In this document: piece after piece, positions 27,841 through 36,404 of the stretch
Layout: each line of letters opens with the position of its first letter
Numbering within the stretch: position 1 is the first letter of the stretch
Assembly: GCA_003343995.1 (NCBI GenBank)
Contig: QAKE01000045.1
Span: 1 to 64,000, forward strand
Length of the DNA: 64,000 bases
Origin: Bacillota bacterium
Lineage (GTDB): Bacteria; Bacillota; Clostridia; Christensenellales; Borkfalkiaceae
Direction: 5' to 3'
Made by a program: the position numbers and the translations under genes
The notes under the pieces: generated by a model
What the model saw: the letters and a program-made list of their open reading frames with translations, nothing else
Databases searched by the model: none
Told to the model about the DNA's origin: nothing

Positions 27841-28383
27841 ATGGACGATAAAATTCTGAAAGTGGATATCGAGGGCTATAACGCGGAACTGCCCGTTCTT
27901 CCTCTGCCGAGCGGCATCAAAATCGCTTTTTTCAACCTGCACGGCAACCAGACGCTCACCGAACACTGCGGCAAGGCGCTGGCAAAACGGCTTTCCGACT
28001 GCGACGTGCTCATCACCGCCGAATCGAAGGGCTTGCAGCTGACGCACGTCGTCGCGCGCGAGCTCGGCATGCCCTATTACGCCGTGGCGCGCAAGAGCAA
28101 AAAACTGTATATGCAAGACGGCATCGAAATCACCATAAAATCGAGCATCACCACCGGCAATATCCAAAAACTGTATTTATCCAAGCACGACGTGGAACTT
28201 TTGAAGGATAAAAAGGTCGGCATCGTGGACGACGTGGTTTCCACCGGCGCGAGCCTCGAAGGGTTGGAGGAAATCGTACAGAAAGCCGGCGGCACGGTGT
28301 ATAAAAAGGCGTTCGTGCTCGCGGAGGGCGACGCGGCGTACCGCAAGGACGTCATCTACCTCGCCACCATTCCCCTGATGTAA
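27841..28383 (+). CDS. Adenine-phosphoribosyltransferase-like protein
   Basis: The 180-residue type I PRTase has the PRPP loop VGIVDDVVSTGASL at about residues 125-138 and a flexible-loop region SSITTGNIQKLYLS. Such proteins salvage a base with PRPP. Clostridial proteins of this type are usually labelled adenine phosphoribosyltransferase, but the N-terminus differs from classical Apt, so base specificity is uncertain. It has its own promoter and terminator, and an AGAGGTG site before ATG 27841. Confidence 0.82.
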   Translation: MDDKILKVDIEGYNAELPVLPLPSGIKIAFFNLHGNQTLTEHCGKALAKRLSDCDVLITAESKGLQLTHVVARELGMPYYAVARKSKKLYMQDGIEITIKSSITTGNIQKLYLSKHDVELLKDKKVGIVDDVVSTGASLEGLEEIVQKAGGTVYKKAFVLAEGDAAYRKDVIYLATIPLM

Positions 28384-28395
28384 CGAAAACTTCTT

Positions 28396-28425
28396 ACTTC
28401 CCCTCTTTCGGGGGAGTTTTTTCTT
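28396..28425 (+). terminator. Terminator after the phosphoribosyltransferase gene
   Basis: The stem acttcccc / gggggagt is followed by TTTTTTCTTTTT. Confidence 0.82.
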
Positions 28426-28449
28426 TTTAAAAAAATTTGCAAAAAAGTC

Positions 28450-28486
28450 TTGACAAACGGAAAACTATTGTATAATATATAGTAGT
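28450..28486 (+). promoter_or_regulatory. PadR-operon promoter with embedded operator
   Basis: TTGACA (28450-28455) is followed by a TATAAT/TAATAT -10 region (28471-28478). Inside it lies the dyad ACTATTGTATAATATATAGT (28464-28483), ACTAT-N10-ATAGT. The same dyad reappears at the promoter of the membrane protein gene at 29595-29614, so it is the probable PadR operator. Confidence 0.8.
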
Positions 28487-28513
28487 AAACGAAATTAAAA
28501 AGGAGGCGTCCGG

Positions 28514-28828
28514 TTGAATATACAATATAAAAAGGGCGTTATCGAATTATGCATCCTTTCGGCGCTCGGCAAAAAGGATATGTACGGCTACGAGCTTTCG
28601 GAATATATTTCCAAGCGCATCGATATTTCCGACGGCACGGTATACCCTATCTTGCGCAAACTGAAGGCAGACGGACTGGTGAAAACCTATTTATCGGAGG
28701 AGAGCGGCGGTCCGCCGAGAAAATACTACTCCCTCACGCAGACGGGGCTGGAAAATTTTTCGCGGGACGCGAAAGAATGGCTTTCCTTTACGGAAACGGT
28801 CAATAAAATGTTAAAAGGAGAACAGTGA
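28514..28828 (+). CDS. PadR family transcriptional repressor
   Basis: The 104-residue protein starts at TTG 28514, 7 bases after a perfect AGGAGG. It has the PadR winged helix: IELCILSALGKKDMYGYELS, DGTVYPILRKLKADGLV (recognition helix) and ESGGPPRKYYSLTQTG (wing). In Firmicutes this subtype is typically encoded with a DUF1700 partner, as here (1 base gap to the next gene). It probably represses its own operon and the gene at 29642 through ACTAT-N10-ATAGT dyads. Confidence 0.92.
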   Translation: MNIQYKKGVIELCILSALGKKDMYGYELSEYISKRIDISDGTVYPILRKLKADGLVKTYLSEESGGPPRKYYSLTQTGLENFSRDAKEWLSFTETVNKMLKGEQ

Positions 28829-28829
28829 T

Positions 28830-29531
28830 ATGACGAAAAATCAGTTTATGGCGGAGCTCGTTCGGGAGTTGAAGGCGGCGGGCGTTTCGGATATCGAAGA
28901 GATCGTCGCCGAATACGAGGAGCATTTCGATTTCAAGGCGGAAGAAGGCAAAACGGAGGAGGAAATCGCGCGGCGGCTCGCTTCCCCGCAGGAAATCGCA
29001 AAGGAATACGCCGACGTGAAAGAACCGCAAAACCGCTTTGAACGGGGCGTGAAGATCGCGGGACTGACGTTTTTATCGCTCCCCCTCGCCTTCGTCTATC
29101 TTTTGATGTGGAGCGCGGCAATCGTCGTGGGCGCGTTCGCCGCTTGTTCGCTGGCGGCGGGATTCTGTCTGGTAACCACCATCAATATTGCCGAACTCAT
29201 TCCGCAGATGCCCTATCTGCCCGCGCTTTTAACGGGGATTTCCTGTTTCGGGCTCGCGGCGCTTTCCGCCGTCGGTTCGGTGTATATGTTTTTATTCGTC
29301 AAACAGTGGGGCAAATGCTATCTGCACCGGTGCGCGCGCACGGCGAACGGCAAAAGTACCCCCGCCCTGCCGAAATTTCCCAAAATCACCAAAAAAGCCG
29401 CTTACCGGCTGAAACTGTTCGCAAGTATCGGGCTTGTGGTATTCGTTTCCGCCTTTTTGGCGGGATATATCGCCATGTGCCTTTACGCGGGCAGCTTTGA
29501 ACCGTGGCACGTGTGGCATTGGTTTGAATAG
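28830..29531 (+). CDS. DUF1700/HAAS-domain membrane protein
   Basis: The 233-residue protein has an N-terminal cytosolic HAAS-type helical domain (about 1-75, with FMAELVRELKAAGVSDIEEI and an EEIARRLASPQEIAKEYA segment). About four membrane helices follow, the last near residue 205. PadR-DUF1700 pairs recur in Firmicutes and are thought to link membrane state to expression. The exact role is unknown. An AAGGAG site precedes the start, inside the end of padR. Confidence 0.85.
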   Translation: MTKNQFMAELVRELKAAGVSDIEEIVAEYEEHFDFKAEEGKTEEEIARRLASPQEIAKEYADVKEPQNRFERGVKIAGLTFLSLPLAFVYLLMWSAAIVVGAFAACSLAAGFCLVTTINIAELIPQMPYLPALLTGISCFGLAALSAVGSVYMFLFVKQWGKCYLHRCARTANGKSTPALPKFPKITKKAAYRLKLFASIGLVVFVSAFLAGYIAMCLYAGSFEPWHVWHWFE

Positions 29532-29537
29532 GCGCTC

Positions 29538-29586
29538 CGCGGCGGAACGCCCCCCTTTCGTTCCGCCGCGTATCCCTTATTTTTTT
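29538..29586 (+). terminator. Probable terminator after the DUF1700 gene
   Basis: A 12-bp stem cgcggcggaacg / cgttccgccgcg (29538-29570). The T run begins only about 9 bases later (29579-29586), so termination may be inefficient. Confidence 0.55.
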
Positions 29587-29614
29587 GCCAAACTACTATA
29601 TAATATATAATAGT
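29585..29614 (+). promoter_or_regulatory. Promoter with second copy of the PadR-type operator
   Basis: A TTGCCA -35 (29585-29590) is followed by the dyad ACTATATAATATATAATAGT (29595-29614), again ACTAT-N10-ATAGT, covering the -10 region. Arm sequence, arm spacing and position relative to the -10 all match the padR promoter. Confidence 0.75.
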
Positions 29615-29641
29615 AAATCATATTTATTTAAGGAGAACGTT

Positions 29642-30313
29642 ATGCTTTACAATTTTATCGGCGCGGCAAGTTTTGTCCTCATGCTCCTAATCAGCGTTTT
29701 ATTAGGAAAATGCAAACGCGCGGAAGCCGCAATCCGCATTTTAAGCGGCGCAATCTTCGTTTACAAATGCGCGCACTACATCGTGCAGAACATCCGCGGC
29801 AATCTGAGTATTCCCGTGGAAATCAGTTCTATCAGTTATTTTCTCGTTCCCGTTATCGTCGCTTTCAAAATCAGGCGGCTGTACTGCGTGGGTTCGTTTT
29901 TCGGCATTGCGGCGGGCGTGGGATATTTCGCTTTTTACACCCTGCTGGGCTTCACTGTCGCCGAAAGTTTTACCCTTTCGGAAATTTTAACGGGTTGTTT
30001 CAGCCACGGTTATCTTTTGCTCGCGGGGCTGCACCTTTTTAAAAACAACGACTTTCAAGAAAGCGAAAAGCCGCGCATCTGGGCGGCGCTGTTCGCCATG
30101 CTCGGCTGGGCGCTGGTCTTTTACGATTTGGAAACGCGCGGCATCACCTTTATTTACTATATCATCAAACCGCAGTATCTTTACATATTCGACGCGATGG
30201 CTCTCAACGTGCTTTTGATTTTTCTCTATTACTGTCTTGCCGCGCTGGCGTTTTCCCTTGCCGTAAAACTTTTTTACAAATACAATGCAAAACGCCGCGC
30301 CCTTCCCGCATAA
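29642..30313 (+). CDS. Polytopic membrane protein, weakly YwaF-like
   Basis: The 223-residue protein has about six or seven hydrophobic helices and little soluble sequence. The segment FSHGYLLLAGLHLFKN with a membrane-embedded His and the overall layout recall the YwaF/TIGR02206 family, but the match is weak. ATG 29642 with an AAGGAG site is preferred over the longer frame from 29585. Its promoter carries the same operator as the PadR-DUF1700 operon, so it is a likely third member of that regulon. Confidence 0.7.
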   Translation: MLYNFIGAASFVLMLLISVLLGKCKRAEAAIRILSGAIFVYKCAHYIVQNIRGNLSIPVEISSISYFLVPVIVAFKIRRLYCVGSFFGIAAGVGYFAFYTLLGFTVAESFTLSEILTGCFSHGYLLLAGLHLFKNNDFQESEKPRIWAALFAMLGWALVFYDLETRGITFIYYIIKPQYLYIFDAMALNVLLIFLYYCLAALAFSLAVKLFYKYNAKRRALPA

Positions 30314-30316
30314 ACA

Positions 30317-30353
30317 GCGCCCCGTCCGTGATTTCGGACGGGGCGCGTATTTA
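30317..30353 (+). terminator. Terminator between convergent genes
   Basis: A perfect 12-bp stem gcgccccgtccg / cggacggggcgc followed by GTATTTATT. It lies between the membrane protein gene and the convergent ThuA gene, and can act on the plus strand. Confidence 0.75.
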
Positions 30354-30360
30354 TTATCGC

Positions 30361-31083
30361 TTAAAATTTCAAGCTGAATTCGGGCACGTTGGGGCAATCG
30401 AACCGCTCGAGAACGGGCGATTGCGGCGCGACGTATTCGCACGCTTGCGCCAGCAGTTTCTGCACTTCGGGTATTTTATACGTGGGGTACGTTTCGTGAC
30501 CGGGGTTGAAATAGAAAAACTTTCCCCTGCCGCGCTTGAACACGCAGCCGCCGCGAAACACCTCTCCGCCCTGAAACCAGCCGATATACACCAGCTCGTC
30601 GGGCTTAGGAATATCGAAGGGCTCGCCGTACATTTCCTCCTGCGGAATATCGATAAATTCGCCTAATCCCGCGGCGATGGGGTGGGACATATCCACGCAC
30701 CAAAGCCGTTCGTGCTCGCCGACCTCCCGCCATTTCAGCGAGCCGGTGCCGCCGGTGAGTTTTTTGAAGGGTTTCGACACGTGCGCGGAGTGCAAAAACA
30801 CCATGCCCATGCCGCGCTGCGCGCGCAAAACGACCTTATCCGCGATCTCTTCCGCAACCGCGCCGTGATACCAATGCCCCCACCAGAACATCACTTCCGT
30901 GCTTTCCAGAATTTCGTCCGTCAGCCCGTGTACACCGTTTTCATCCGCGCGGACGAGCGTAACGTCGTGCCCCGCTTTTTTCAAAAAATCGGCGATGCAG
31001 CGATCCATGCCCTCGGGGTATGCTTTTTTCCCCTCTTCGCTGTCCATGGACGGATTATACTCGCAAACAACTGTAACTTTCAT
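30361..31083 (-). CDS. ThuA-domain protein
   Basis: The 240-residue protein matches the ThuA family (trehalose/sugar utilisation, class I glutamine-amidotransferase-like fold). It shows VMFWWGHWYHGAV, GMGMVFLHSAHVSKPF and the C-terminal FYFNPGHETYPTYKIPEV. ThuA proteins accompany sugar dehydrogenases; in rhizobia, ThuA/ThuB act on keto-disaccharides. It is the last gene of the four-gene operon with two sugar isomerase-like proteins and a Gfo/Idh/MocA dehydrogenase, so it probably acts on an oxidised sugar. Confidence 0.87.
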   Translation of the reverse strand: MKVTVVCEYNPSMDSEEGKKAYPEGMDRCIADFLKKAGHDVTLVRADENGVHGLTDEILESTEVMFWWGHWYHGAVAEEIADKVVLRAQRGMGMVFLHSAHVSKPFKKLTGGTGSLKWREVGEHERLWCVDMSHPIAAGLGEFIDIPQEEMYGEPFDIPKPDELVYIGWFQGGEVFRGGCVFKRGRGKFFYFNPGHETYPTYKIPEVQKLLAQACEYVAPQSPVLERFDCPNVPEFSLKF

Positions 31084-31095
31084 GATGAATGCTCC

Positions 31096-32175
31096 TTAAT
31101 CGAAGTAAACGGGTTTGCCCGTCAGATCGGATTGATAGATGCCCTCGAGGATGCGGGTGACCACCGCCGCCTGATCGGCGGTTACGTACAGCTCGCCCTC
31201 GCCGGCAACCGCGCGCAGGAATCCCGCCAGCTCGAAATCTTCCGGTGCGGTGCCACCGCTTTCAAAGAACAAAATCTGCCCCCCCTGAAGATCGGGCTCG
31301 ACGATGACCTGCTTTCCTTCCAGAACGGTGTTCAAGCGCAAGCCCTTGCGCATATCCGCGCCCGCCTTGTCGCCGCAAAGCACGGTGGACGCCTCGTCGT
31401 AATCGGAAATATTGAGCGCCCAGCTGGACTTCAGATAGATGACCGCGCCGTTCTTCATGACGACGAACCCGAACGCGCTGTCCTCCGCAGTGAATTTATC
31501 CACGTCCCAGTCGCCGCCCCCGTTGCCGGTGTTCCTCTGCTTGTTGAGCTTGTGGAAGGTTTTCCCCACGCAGTAAGCGGGTTCGTAGTTGTTCATGGTA
31601 AACAGCGTCAAATCGAGGGCGTGCGTGCCGATGTCGATGAGCGGGCCGCCGCCTTGTTTTTCCTTGTCGATAAACACGCCCCATGTGGGCACGCCGCGGC
31701 GGCGCACCGCGTGCGCTTCCGCATAATAAATTTCGCCGAAATAATCCTTTTCCGCAAGTTTCTTTAAATAAAGCGCGTCGCTGCGGTAACGGTTCTGATA
31801 CCCGATGGAAAGCACCTTGCCCGACTTGTCGCGCGCCTCGAGCATCTGTTTCGCCTCGGCGTAATTCATCGCCATGGGCTTTTCGCAAAGCACGTGTTTG
31901 CCCGCGTTGAGCGCCGCAACGGAAATTTCGCAGTGCATGTTGTTGGGCGTGAGCACCAGAACGATGTCGATGCTCTCATCCTTCAAAAGCTCCTTGTAAT
32001 CGGTGTACACCTTCGCGTCCGCCGTGCCGAAATCCTTGCGCATTTCCACCGCGCGCTCTTCGATGATGTCGCAAAACGCCACCACTTCCGTGTTGGGATT
32101 TCTCTTATGCGCCTCCATGTGTTTCCATCTCGCAATGCCGCCGCAGCCGACGACGCCGACCTTGAATTTTTTCAT
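31096..32175 (-). CDS. Gfo/Idh/MocA family NAD(P)-dependent dehydrogenase
   Basis: The 359-residue protein has an N-terminal Rossmann fold (KVGVVGCGGIARWKHMEAH), the family motif CEKPMAMNYAEAKQM (EKP with catalytic Lys) near residue 95, and GGGPLIDIGTHALDLTLF with the conserved Asp and His near residue 180. Such enzymes oxidise sugars, inositols or amino sugars. It lies between the isomerase-like and ThuA genes, so oxidation of a hexose or inositol-type substrate is likely. Confidence 0.92.
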   Translation of the reverse strand: MKKFKVGVVGCGGIARWKHMEAHKRNPNTEVVAFCDIIEERAVEMRKDFGTADAKVYTDYKELLKDESIDIVLVLTPNNMHCEISVAALNAGKHVLCEKPMAMNYAEAKQMLEARDKSGKVLSIGYQNRYRSDALYLKKLAEKDYFGEIYYAEAHAVRRRGVPTWGVFIDKEKQGGGPLIDIGTHALDLTLFTMNNYEPAYCVGKTFHKLNKQRNTGNGGGDWDVDKFTAEDSAFGFVVMKNGAVIYLKSSWALNISDYDEASTVLCGDKAGADMRKGLRLNTVLEGKQVIVEPDLQGGQILFFESGGTAPEDFELAGFLRAVAGEGELYVTADQAAVVTRILEGIYQSDLTGKPVYFD

Positions 32176-32200
32176 CTTTTTTCTCCTTTTATTGTTATAT

Positions 32201-32923
32201 TTATTTCAAAAAATTTTTCATGTTTTGCAAGCTGCGGGAAAGGTATTCCCCCGTATCTCCGACGACGTGCTCCGCCTCCAGCACCGCCCACGGCAGCGCG
32301 CTTTTTTCGATTTGCCCGAACACGCCCGCCATGTTCACCTTGCCTTCGCCGATGACCGCCTCGCCTTTTTCGCCCTGCGCGACCTCTTTGACGTGCACCA
32401 GCGCGAGTTTTTCGCCGAGGCTTTCGAGATACGCCGCGGCGTCTTTGCCCGCTACGGTGAGCCAGCAGACGTCCGGCTCCGCTTTCAGATAGGGCGCGGC
32501 TTCCAGAAGCTGTTTCATCCTGTCCTTGCCGTCCTCGAATTCGTGTTCGTGATTATGATAGCCGAACGTTACGCCGCGGGGCGCGAGCAGCTCGTGCGCT
32601 CTTTCAAACTCCGCCAGCATCTCGCCGAACTTCTTTTCGTCGTCGAACCGCGCTTTCGGCTCGTAGGCGACGAACACGTATTTTATGCCCAGCGCGTCGA
32701 TATAGGGCAGATTTTCCTCCACCGCCGCCGCGCAGCAATGCATGGAAATCGGCGTCAAAGCGTATTTTTCCGTCAGCGCGCGCATTTCGGCGGGCGTATA
32801 TCCGTAAAAGCCCGCAAATTCCACGCCGTCGTAACCGGCGTCGGCAACGGCTTTGAGCGCCGCTTCCCCGCCTTTATCGTGTGCCATATCCCGCAGGGAA
32901 TAAAGCTGTACCGCAAATTTCAT
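32201..32923 (-). CDS. Sugar phosphate isomerase/epimerase-like TIM barrel
   Basis: The 240-residue protein has the AP-endonuclease-2/xylose-isomerase-like fold: FAVQLYSLRD at the start, GYDGVEFAGFYGY, TFGYHNHEHEF with metal-binding His/Glu, and KAEPDVCWLTVAG and LVHVKEVAQG later. It is related to IolE/IolI-type proteins that interconvert keto-sugars or inosose. It follows the related gene at 32948 by 24 bases. Confidence 0.88.
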   Translation of the reverse strand: MKFAVQLYSLRDMAHDKGGEAALKAVADAGYDGVEFAGFYGYTPAEMRALTEKYALTPISMHCCAAAVEENLPYIDALGIKYVFVAYEPKARFDDEKKFGEMLAEFERAHELLAPRGVTFGYHNHEHEFEDGKDRMKQLLEAAPYLKAEPDVCWLTVAGKDAAAYLESLGEKLALVHVKEVAQGEKGEAVIGEGKVNMAGVFGQIEKSALPWAVLEAEHVVGDTGEYLSRSLQNMKNFLK

Positions 32924-32947
32924 TTTCGTTTTCCTCTCTTTCGCCGA

Positions 32948-33919
32948 TTACGCCCAGAACAGATTGTCGTTATCGGATTTCATTACGCAGGCGCGCATGA
33001 ACGCCACCGCCTTTTCCAGCCCCTCTTTGGGGGACATCAGCCCGTCCTCGTGCTCGATGGAAATGCTGCCGTCGTACCCCGCCACCTTGAGGGCGGCGAT
33101 GACCTTTTTCCAGAACGCCGCGTCGTGCCCGTAACCCACCGTGCAGAAATACCACGAACGCTTTGCGACGTCCGTAAACGAACCGGTATCGAGCACGCCG
33201 TTTACGCGCACGTTATGCTCGTTCGTCTGCGTGTCCTTCGCGTGGAAATAATGAACGGCGTTTTTCTCGCCCAGCGCGCGGATCACCTCCAACACGTCCA
33301 TGCCCTGCCAGAAAAGGTGCGAAGGATCGACGTTCGCGCCGATGATATCCCCCACCGCCGCGCGCAGGCGCAGGCAGGTCGCCGTGTTGTACACGCAAAA
33401 ACCGGGGTGCAGCTCGAGGGCGATTTTTTTGACGCCGTGCTCCGCGGCGAACGCCGCCGCCTTTTTCCAATAGGGAATGAGCACCTCGTTCCACTGATAA
33501 TCCGCCACCGCCTGATATTCCGTCGGCCAGCAGCACGTCACCCAAGAAGGCTGTTTCGCACCCGCGTCCGAGGCGGGACAGCCGGAAAAGGTGACGATCG
33601 TATCGACGCCGAGCTGACCGGCGAGAACGCACGCCGCCTCGTAATCCGCCTGAAAGCGGGCGGCAATTTCCTTGTCGGGATGCACGCAGTTGCCGTGCAC
33701 CGCGAGCGCGGAAATGCCCATATTGTATTTTTTAAACGTATCGAGAAGGGTTTTTCTCGCCGCGGCGTCCCTGCTCAGCTTCAGCGCGTCCGCGTGCGCC
33801 TTCCCCGGATAACCGCCGACGCCCAATTCAAACTGCTCCACCCCCAGCGAGGAAAGGTAGCTCAGGCTTTCGTCCAGACTCAGCCCGCCGAGAATGGAAC
33901 TCACCACACTGATTTTCAT
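32948..33919 (-). CDS. Sugar phosphate isomerase/epimerase-like TIM barrel
   Basis: The 323-residue protein from ATG 33919 (GGAG site) is the first gene of the operon. Motifs: VEQFELGVGGYPG, KKIALELHPGFCVYNT (metal-binding Glu and His), GANVDPSHLFWQGMD and VHYFHAKDTQ, matching the xylose-isomerase-like barrel with all metal ligands. SIEHEDGLMSPKEGLEKAV closes the barrel. An open frame reaching 34012 extends into the divergent promoter region and is not used. The substrate is unknown. Confidence 0.88.
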   Translation of the reverse strand: MKISVVSSILGGLSLDESLSYLSSLGVEQFELGVGGYPGKAHADALKLSRDAAARKTLLDTFKKYNMGISALAVHGNCVHPDKEIAARFQADYEAACVLAGQLGVDTIVTFSGCPASDAGAKQPSWVTCCWPTEYQAVADYQWNEVLIPYWKKAAAFAAEHGVKKIALELHPGFCVYNTATCLRLRAAVGDIIGANVDPSHLFWQGMDVLEVIRALGEKNAVHYFHAKDTQTNEHNVRVNGVLDTGSFTDVAKRSWYFCTVGYGHDAAFWKKVIAALKVAGYDGSISIEHEDGLMSPKEGLEKAVAFMRACVMKSDNDNLFWA

Positions 33920-33958
33920 CGTTTTTCTCCTTTTTATCCGCACGGCGGAAAAAATTTG

Positions 33959-33987
33959 TTGACATCGCCGCGCCTTACTGATATAAT
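33959..33987 (+). promoter_or_regulatory. Promoter of the AraC regulator
   Basis: Perfect TTGACA (33959-33964) and TATAAT (33982-33987) with a 17-base spacer. It lies in the 129-base gap between the divergent operon and the regulator. A small GGGT-ttcc-ACCC dyad (34003-34014) lies downstream and could be part of a regulator site. Confidence 0.85.
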
Positions 33988-34048
33988 ACCACTGAATATT
34001 GAGGGTTTCCACCCGAATTTGAAGATATTTATTTCAGATATTGACATC

Positions 34049-34849
34049 ATGAAAAAAACGGCATTTTACGAGTACAACCACGACAAGGAAAATAATTTCG
34101 TTTTGATGAGAAACGAAGAAGCGCGGGGAGGCACCACCCTGCCGCATTTTCACCGCTGTATCGAAATCATTTACGTCACCGGCGGAAAAATGCGCTGCGA
34201 GGTGGACGGGGAATCCTTTTACGCGGAAAAGGACGACATCGTTTTCGCGCGGCGCTGCGCCGTGCACGAGCTCTACCCCGCGCCCGTTTACGACGATTAC
34301 GTGCTCATCGTGAAATCGGCGTACGCCGGCGATTTTTCCGCGCTGCTCGACAAGGAAACCCTGCCACCGCTGCTCGACGACAAGGTCTTTAACCGCCGCG
34401 TGCTGACGGAATGTTTCGAAAAGATGCACGAGGCAGACACCTCCTCCTATCTCGTTGCGAAAGGATACGTCGACGTGCTGATGGGCATGCTGCTTTCCCA
34501 TTACGAAAAGCGCCCCGTCGTCGCCGCGCCGAATCTTTCCACCGTCGTTTCCGCGCTCAATTACATCGACAACCATTTTGCCGAGCCCCTCACCCTCGAC
34601 TCCCTCGCGAGGCACTTCGGCTATAACAAGTATTATTTTTCGCGGCTTTTCAACGCCTATATCGGGGAAAACCTGAGCAACTACATCAATATGGTGCGGG
34701 TGCAGAAACTCGTCGCCGCCGCCGAAAACAAGGACAAAGTGAATTTTTCCGACCTCGCCTTCGATTTCGGATTCGATTCCATGACGACCTTTTACCGGCA
34801 TTTCAACCGCATTTACGAAAAGACGCCCAAAGACGTCATCGGCAATTGA
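34049..34849 (+). CDS. AraC family regulator of the sugar operon
   Basis: The 266-residue protein has an N-terminal cupin sensor (TLPHFHRCIEIIYVTGGKMRCEVDG) and a C-terminal double HTH (LDSLARHFGYNKYYFSRLFNAYIG and ...FSDLAFDFGFDSMTTFYRHFNRIY). Such proteins activate neighbouring catabolic genes when the sugar binds the cupin. ATG 34049 lacks a clear ribosome site, so the true start may differ slightly; the frame itself is open far upstream but conservation begins here. Divergent from the isomerase-dehydrogenase-ThuA operon, its likely target. Confidence 0.9.
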   Translation: MKKTAFYEYNHDKENNFVLMRNEEARGGTTLPHFHRCIEIIYVTGGKMRCEVDGESFYAEKDDIVFARRCAVHELYPAPVYDDYVLIVKSAYAGDFSALLDKETLPPLLDDKVFNRRVLTECFEKMHEADTSSYLVAKGYVDVLMGMLLSHYEKRPVVAAPNLSTVVSALNYIDNHFAEPLTLDSLARHFGYNKYYFSRLFNAYIGENLSNYINMVRVQKLVAAAENKDKVNFSDLAFDFGFDSMTTFYRHFNRIYEKTPKDVIGN

Positions 34850-34880
34850 CGCCGCGCATAGCGGATATTTCGCGCAAACG

Positions 34881-34916
34881 AAAAAGCCCGACGAAACCGT
34901 CGGGCTTTTTTCTTTT
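34881..34916. terminator. Bidirectional terminator
   Basis: The stem aaaaagcccgacg / cgtcgggcttttt with AAAC loop carries T runs in both directions. It separates the araC-type gene from the convergent gltS gene. Confidence 0.9.
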
Positions 34917-34925
34917 GTCGGGAGA

Positions 34926-36401
34926 TTATTCTTCCTTGTCGGCTGCGGAAGGTTCTTCGCCTTTGCTTTCGGCGTTTTCTCCCATTTCCGCCGCGGCGAA
35001 CCGCTTTTTAAAGATACTCCTGCGGAAGAGCACGATATTGAGCGCGATAAAACACGCCGCCACCACCGCGCAGGTGATGATTGCCGCCGTAACGCTTTCC
35101 GCGGCGTACGGCGCGAGAAACATCAAGGGAAACCCGAACACGATGGCGGGCAAACTCTGATAAACGAGGTTCTCGCTGGCGGGGGTGCGGTACGTTCCGT
35201 CGATTTCCCTGAGCAAGATCATGCCCGTGCTCGCCGTGCCGGTGAGCATGCCGAACCACGCGAGGAACTGCTCGTGCCGATACGCGGGGAACATCCGTTT
35301 ACAAACGAAATTCACGTAAACATACGTGAGCACCGAACCGACGACCGCAAGGATAAGCAGCACGCTCCAATAGCTGGCGAGCAGCGGCAGCTGAATGGCG
35401 GCGACGCCCGCGACGATCATGATGTCGAAGGCGAACCCGCCGATGCGGTCCATCATAAAGTTGTTCACGATCTGTTTTTTGACGATCTTTTTCGCGTACA
35501 GCTTATTCAAAAGCGCCTTTACGGGCAGGGTGAGCAGCACGCCGAAGAGGAAGTTGAACCCGAAAATGGTGTCCGCCATGCTCGGAAGAAGGGCGGCTGC
35601 GCCGTACATGAGCCCGAAGGACACCGCGTATACCGCCAGCACGATGCCGAACTGCACGGTGAATTTATCCATGGAAGAAACGTTGGAAATTTCGTTTTCG
35701 TCCTCGTAATCGGCGAGGGTGTTGCGCCTGACGGAGGTATCGATTTTAATAAGCCCGCGTTTGCGCATCACGTTGATATAGATTACGCCGCCGATGCACG
35801 CCACCAAAAAGCCCAGCGCCGCGACGGTCAGACCGAAATTCGCGCCGCCGAGAAAGCCGTGCTCGTTTTCGTAAATCTTTCCGTAATTGAGCGCCTGCCC
35901 CGTGCCCTGACCGAACCCGAAGGCGAGCAGCAGCCCCGCCGCGGGAATCATGCCGTCGAGATTGAACACGCATACGGCGAGAATGGTGATAATCAGCCCC
36001 GCCGTACCCTGAATGAGGTAGCCGTTGACGGTGGTCACGCCGGAATCGAAAATTTCCCCCGCGCGCTTTTTGGTAAACTTCTTATTGTTGCTGCGCATGC
36101 CCGTGGCGATAAAGCCGATGCCGAGACAGTGATATGTAATCATTTCCAGCACCTGCATGCCCGTCACCGTCGCGCCCTCTCCGCCGCCGAAAACCGGCAG
36201 ATTGAAAAGATAGTCGCCGGCGGCGTAATAGACGATCGTCGAAACAATCAGCAAAATTATACCGCCCAGCACCGAAACGGGCACGAGCGATTTTTTCAAA
36301 AACGGCACGAAGTATCGCAGCGCGCCCGCAAGCAGCATGCTTGCGCCGAGCGTGGCGATCACCATAACAAAGGTCCATACTCCCAATTCGGAAAAACTCA
36401 T
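34926..36401 (-). CDS. gltS: GltS-family sodium/glutamate symporter
   Basis: The 491-residue membrane protein has the ESS-family layout: about ten to twelve helices, a GFGQGTGQALNYG motif near residue 160 and AWFGMLTGTASTGMILLREID in the second half, the paired re-entrant Gly/Thr-rich loops. These carriers import glutamate with Na+. The C-terminal tail is unusually hydrophilic and acidic. ATG 36401 with an AAAGGAG site begins 3 bases after the acyltransferase stop, so the two are co-transcribed. Confidence 0.85.
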   Translation of the reverse strand: MSFSELGVWTFVMVIATLGASMLLAGALRYFVPFLKKSLVPVSVLGGIILLIVSTIVYYAAGDYLFNLPVFGGGEGATVTGMQVLEMITYHCLGIGFIATGMRSNNKKFTKKRAGEIFDSGVTTVNGYLIQGTAGLIITILAVCVFNLDGMIPAAGLLLAFGFGQGTGQALNYGKIYENEHGFLGGANFGLTVAALGFLVACIGGVIYINVMRKRGLIKIDTSVRRNTLADYEDENEISNVSSMDKFTVQFGIVLAVYAVSFGLMYGAAALLPSMADTIFGFNFLFGVLLTLPVKALLNKLYAKKIVKKQIVNNFMMDRIGGFAFDIMIVAGVAAIQLPLLASYWSVLLILAVVGSVLTYVYVNFVCKRMFPAYRHEQFLAWFGMLTGTASTGMILLREIDGTYRTPASENLVYQSLPAIVFGFPLMFLAPYAAESVTAAIITCAVVAACFIALNIVLFRRSIFKKRFAAAEMGENAESKGEEPSAADKEE

Positions 36402-36404
36402 AAA

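Noticed and set aside
32003..34849. Plus-strand open frame of 948 residues ending in the AraC gene
   Set aside because: Only the last 266 residues (from 34049) match a family; the rest runs antisense to the well-supported sugar operon and is Arg/His-rich, as expected for a GC-rich shadow frame.
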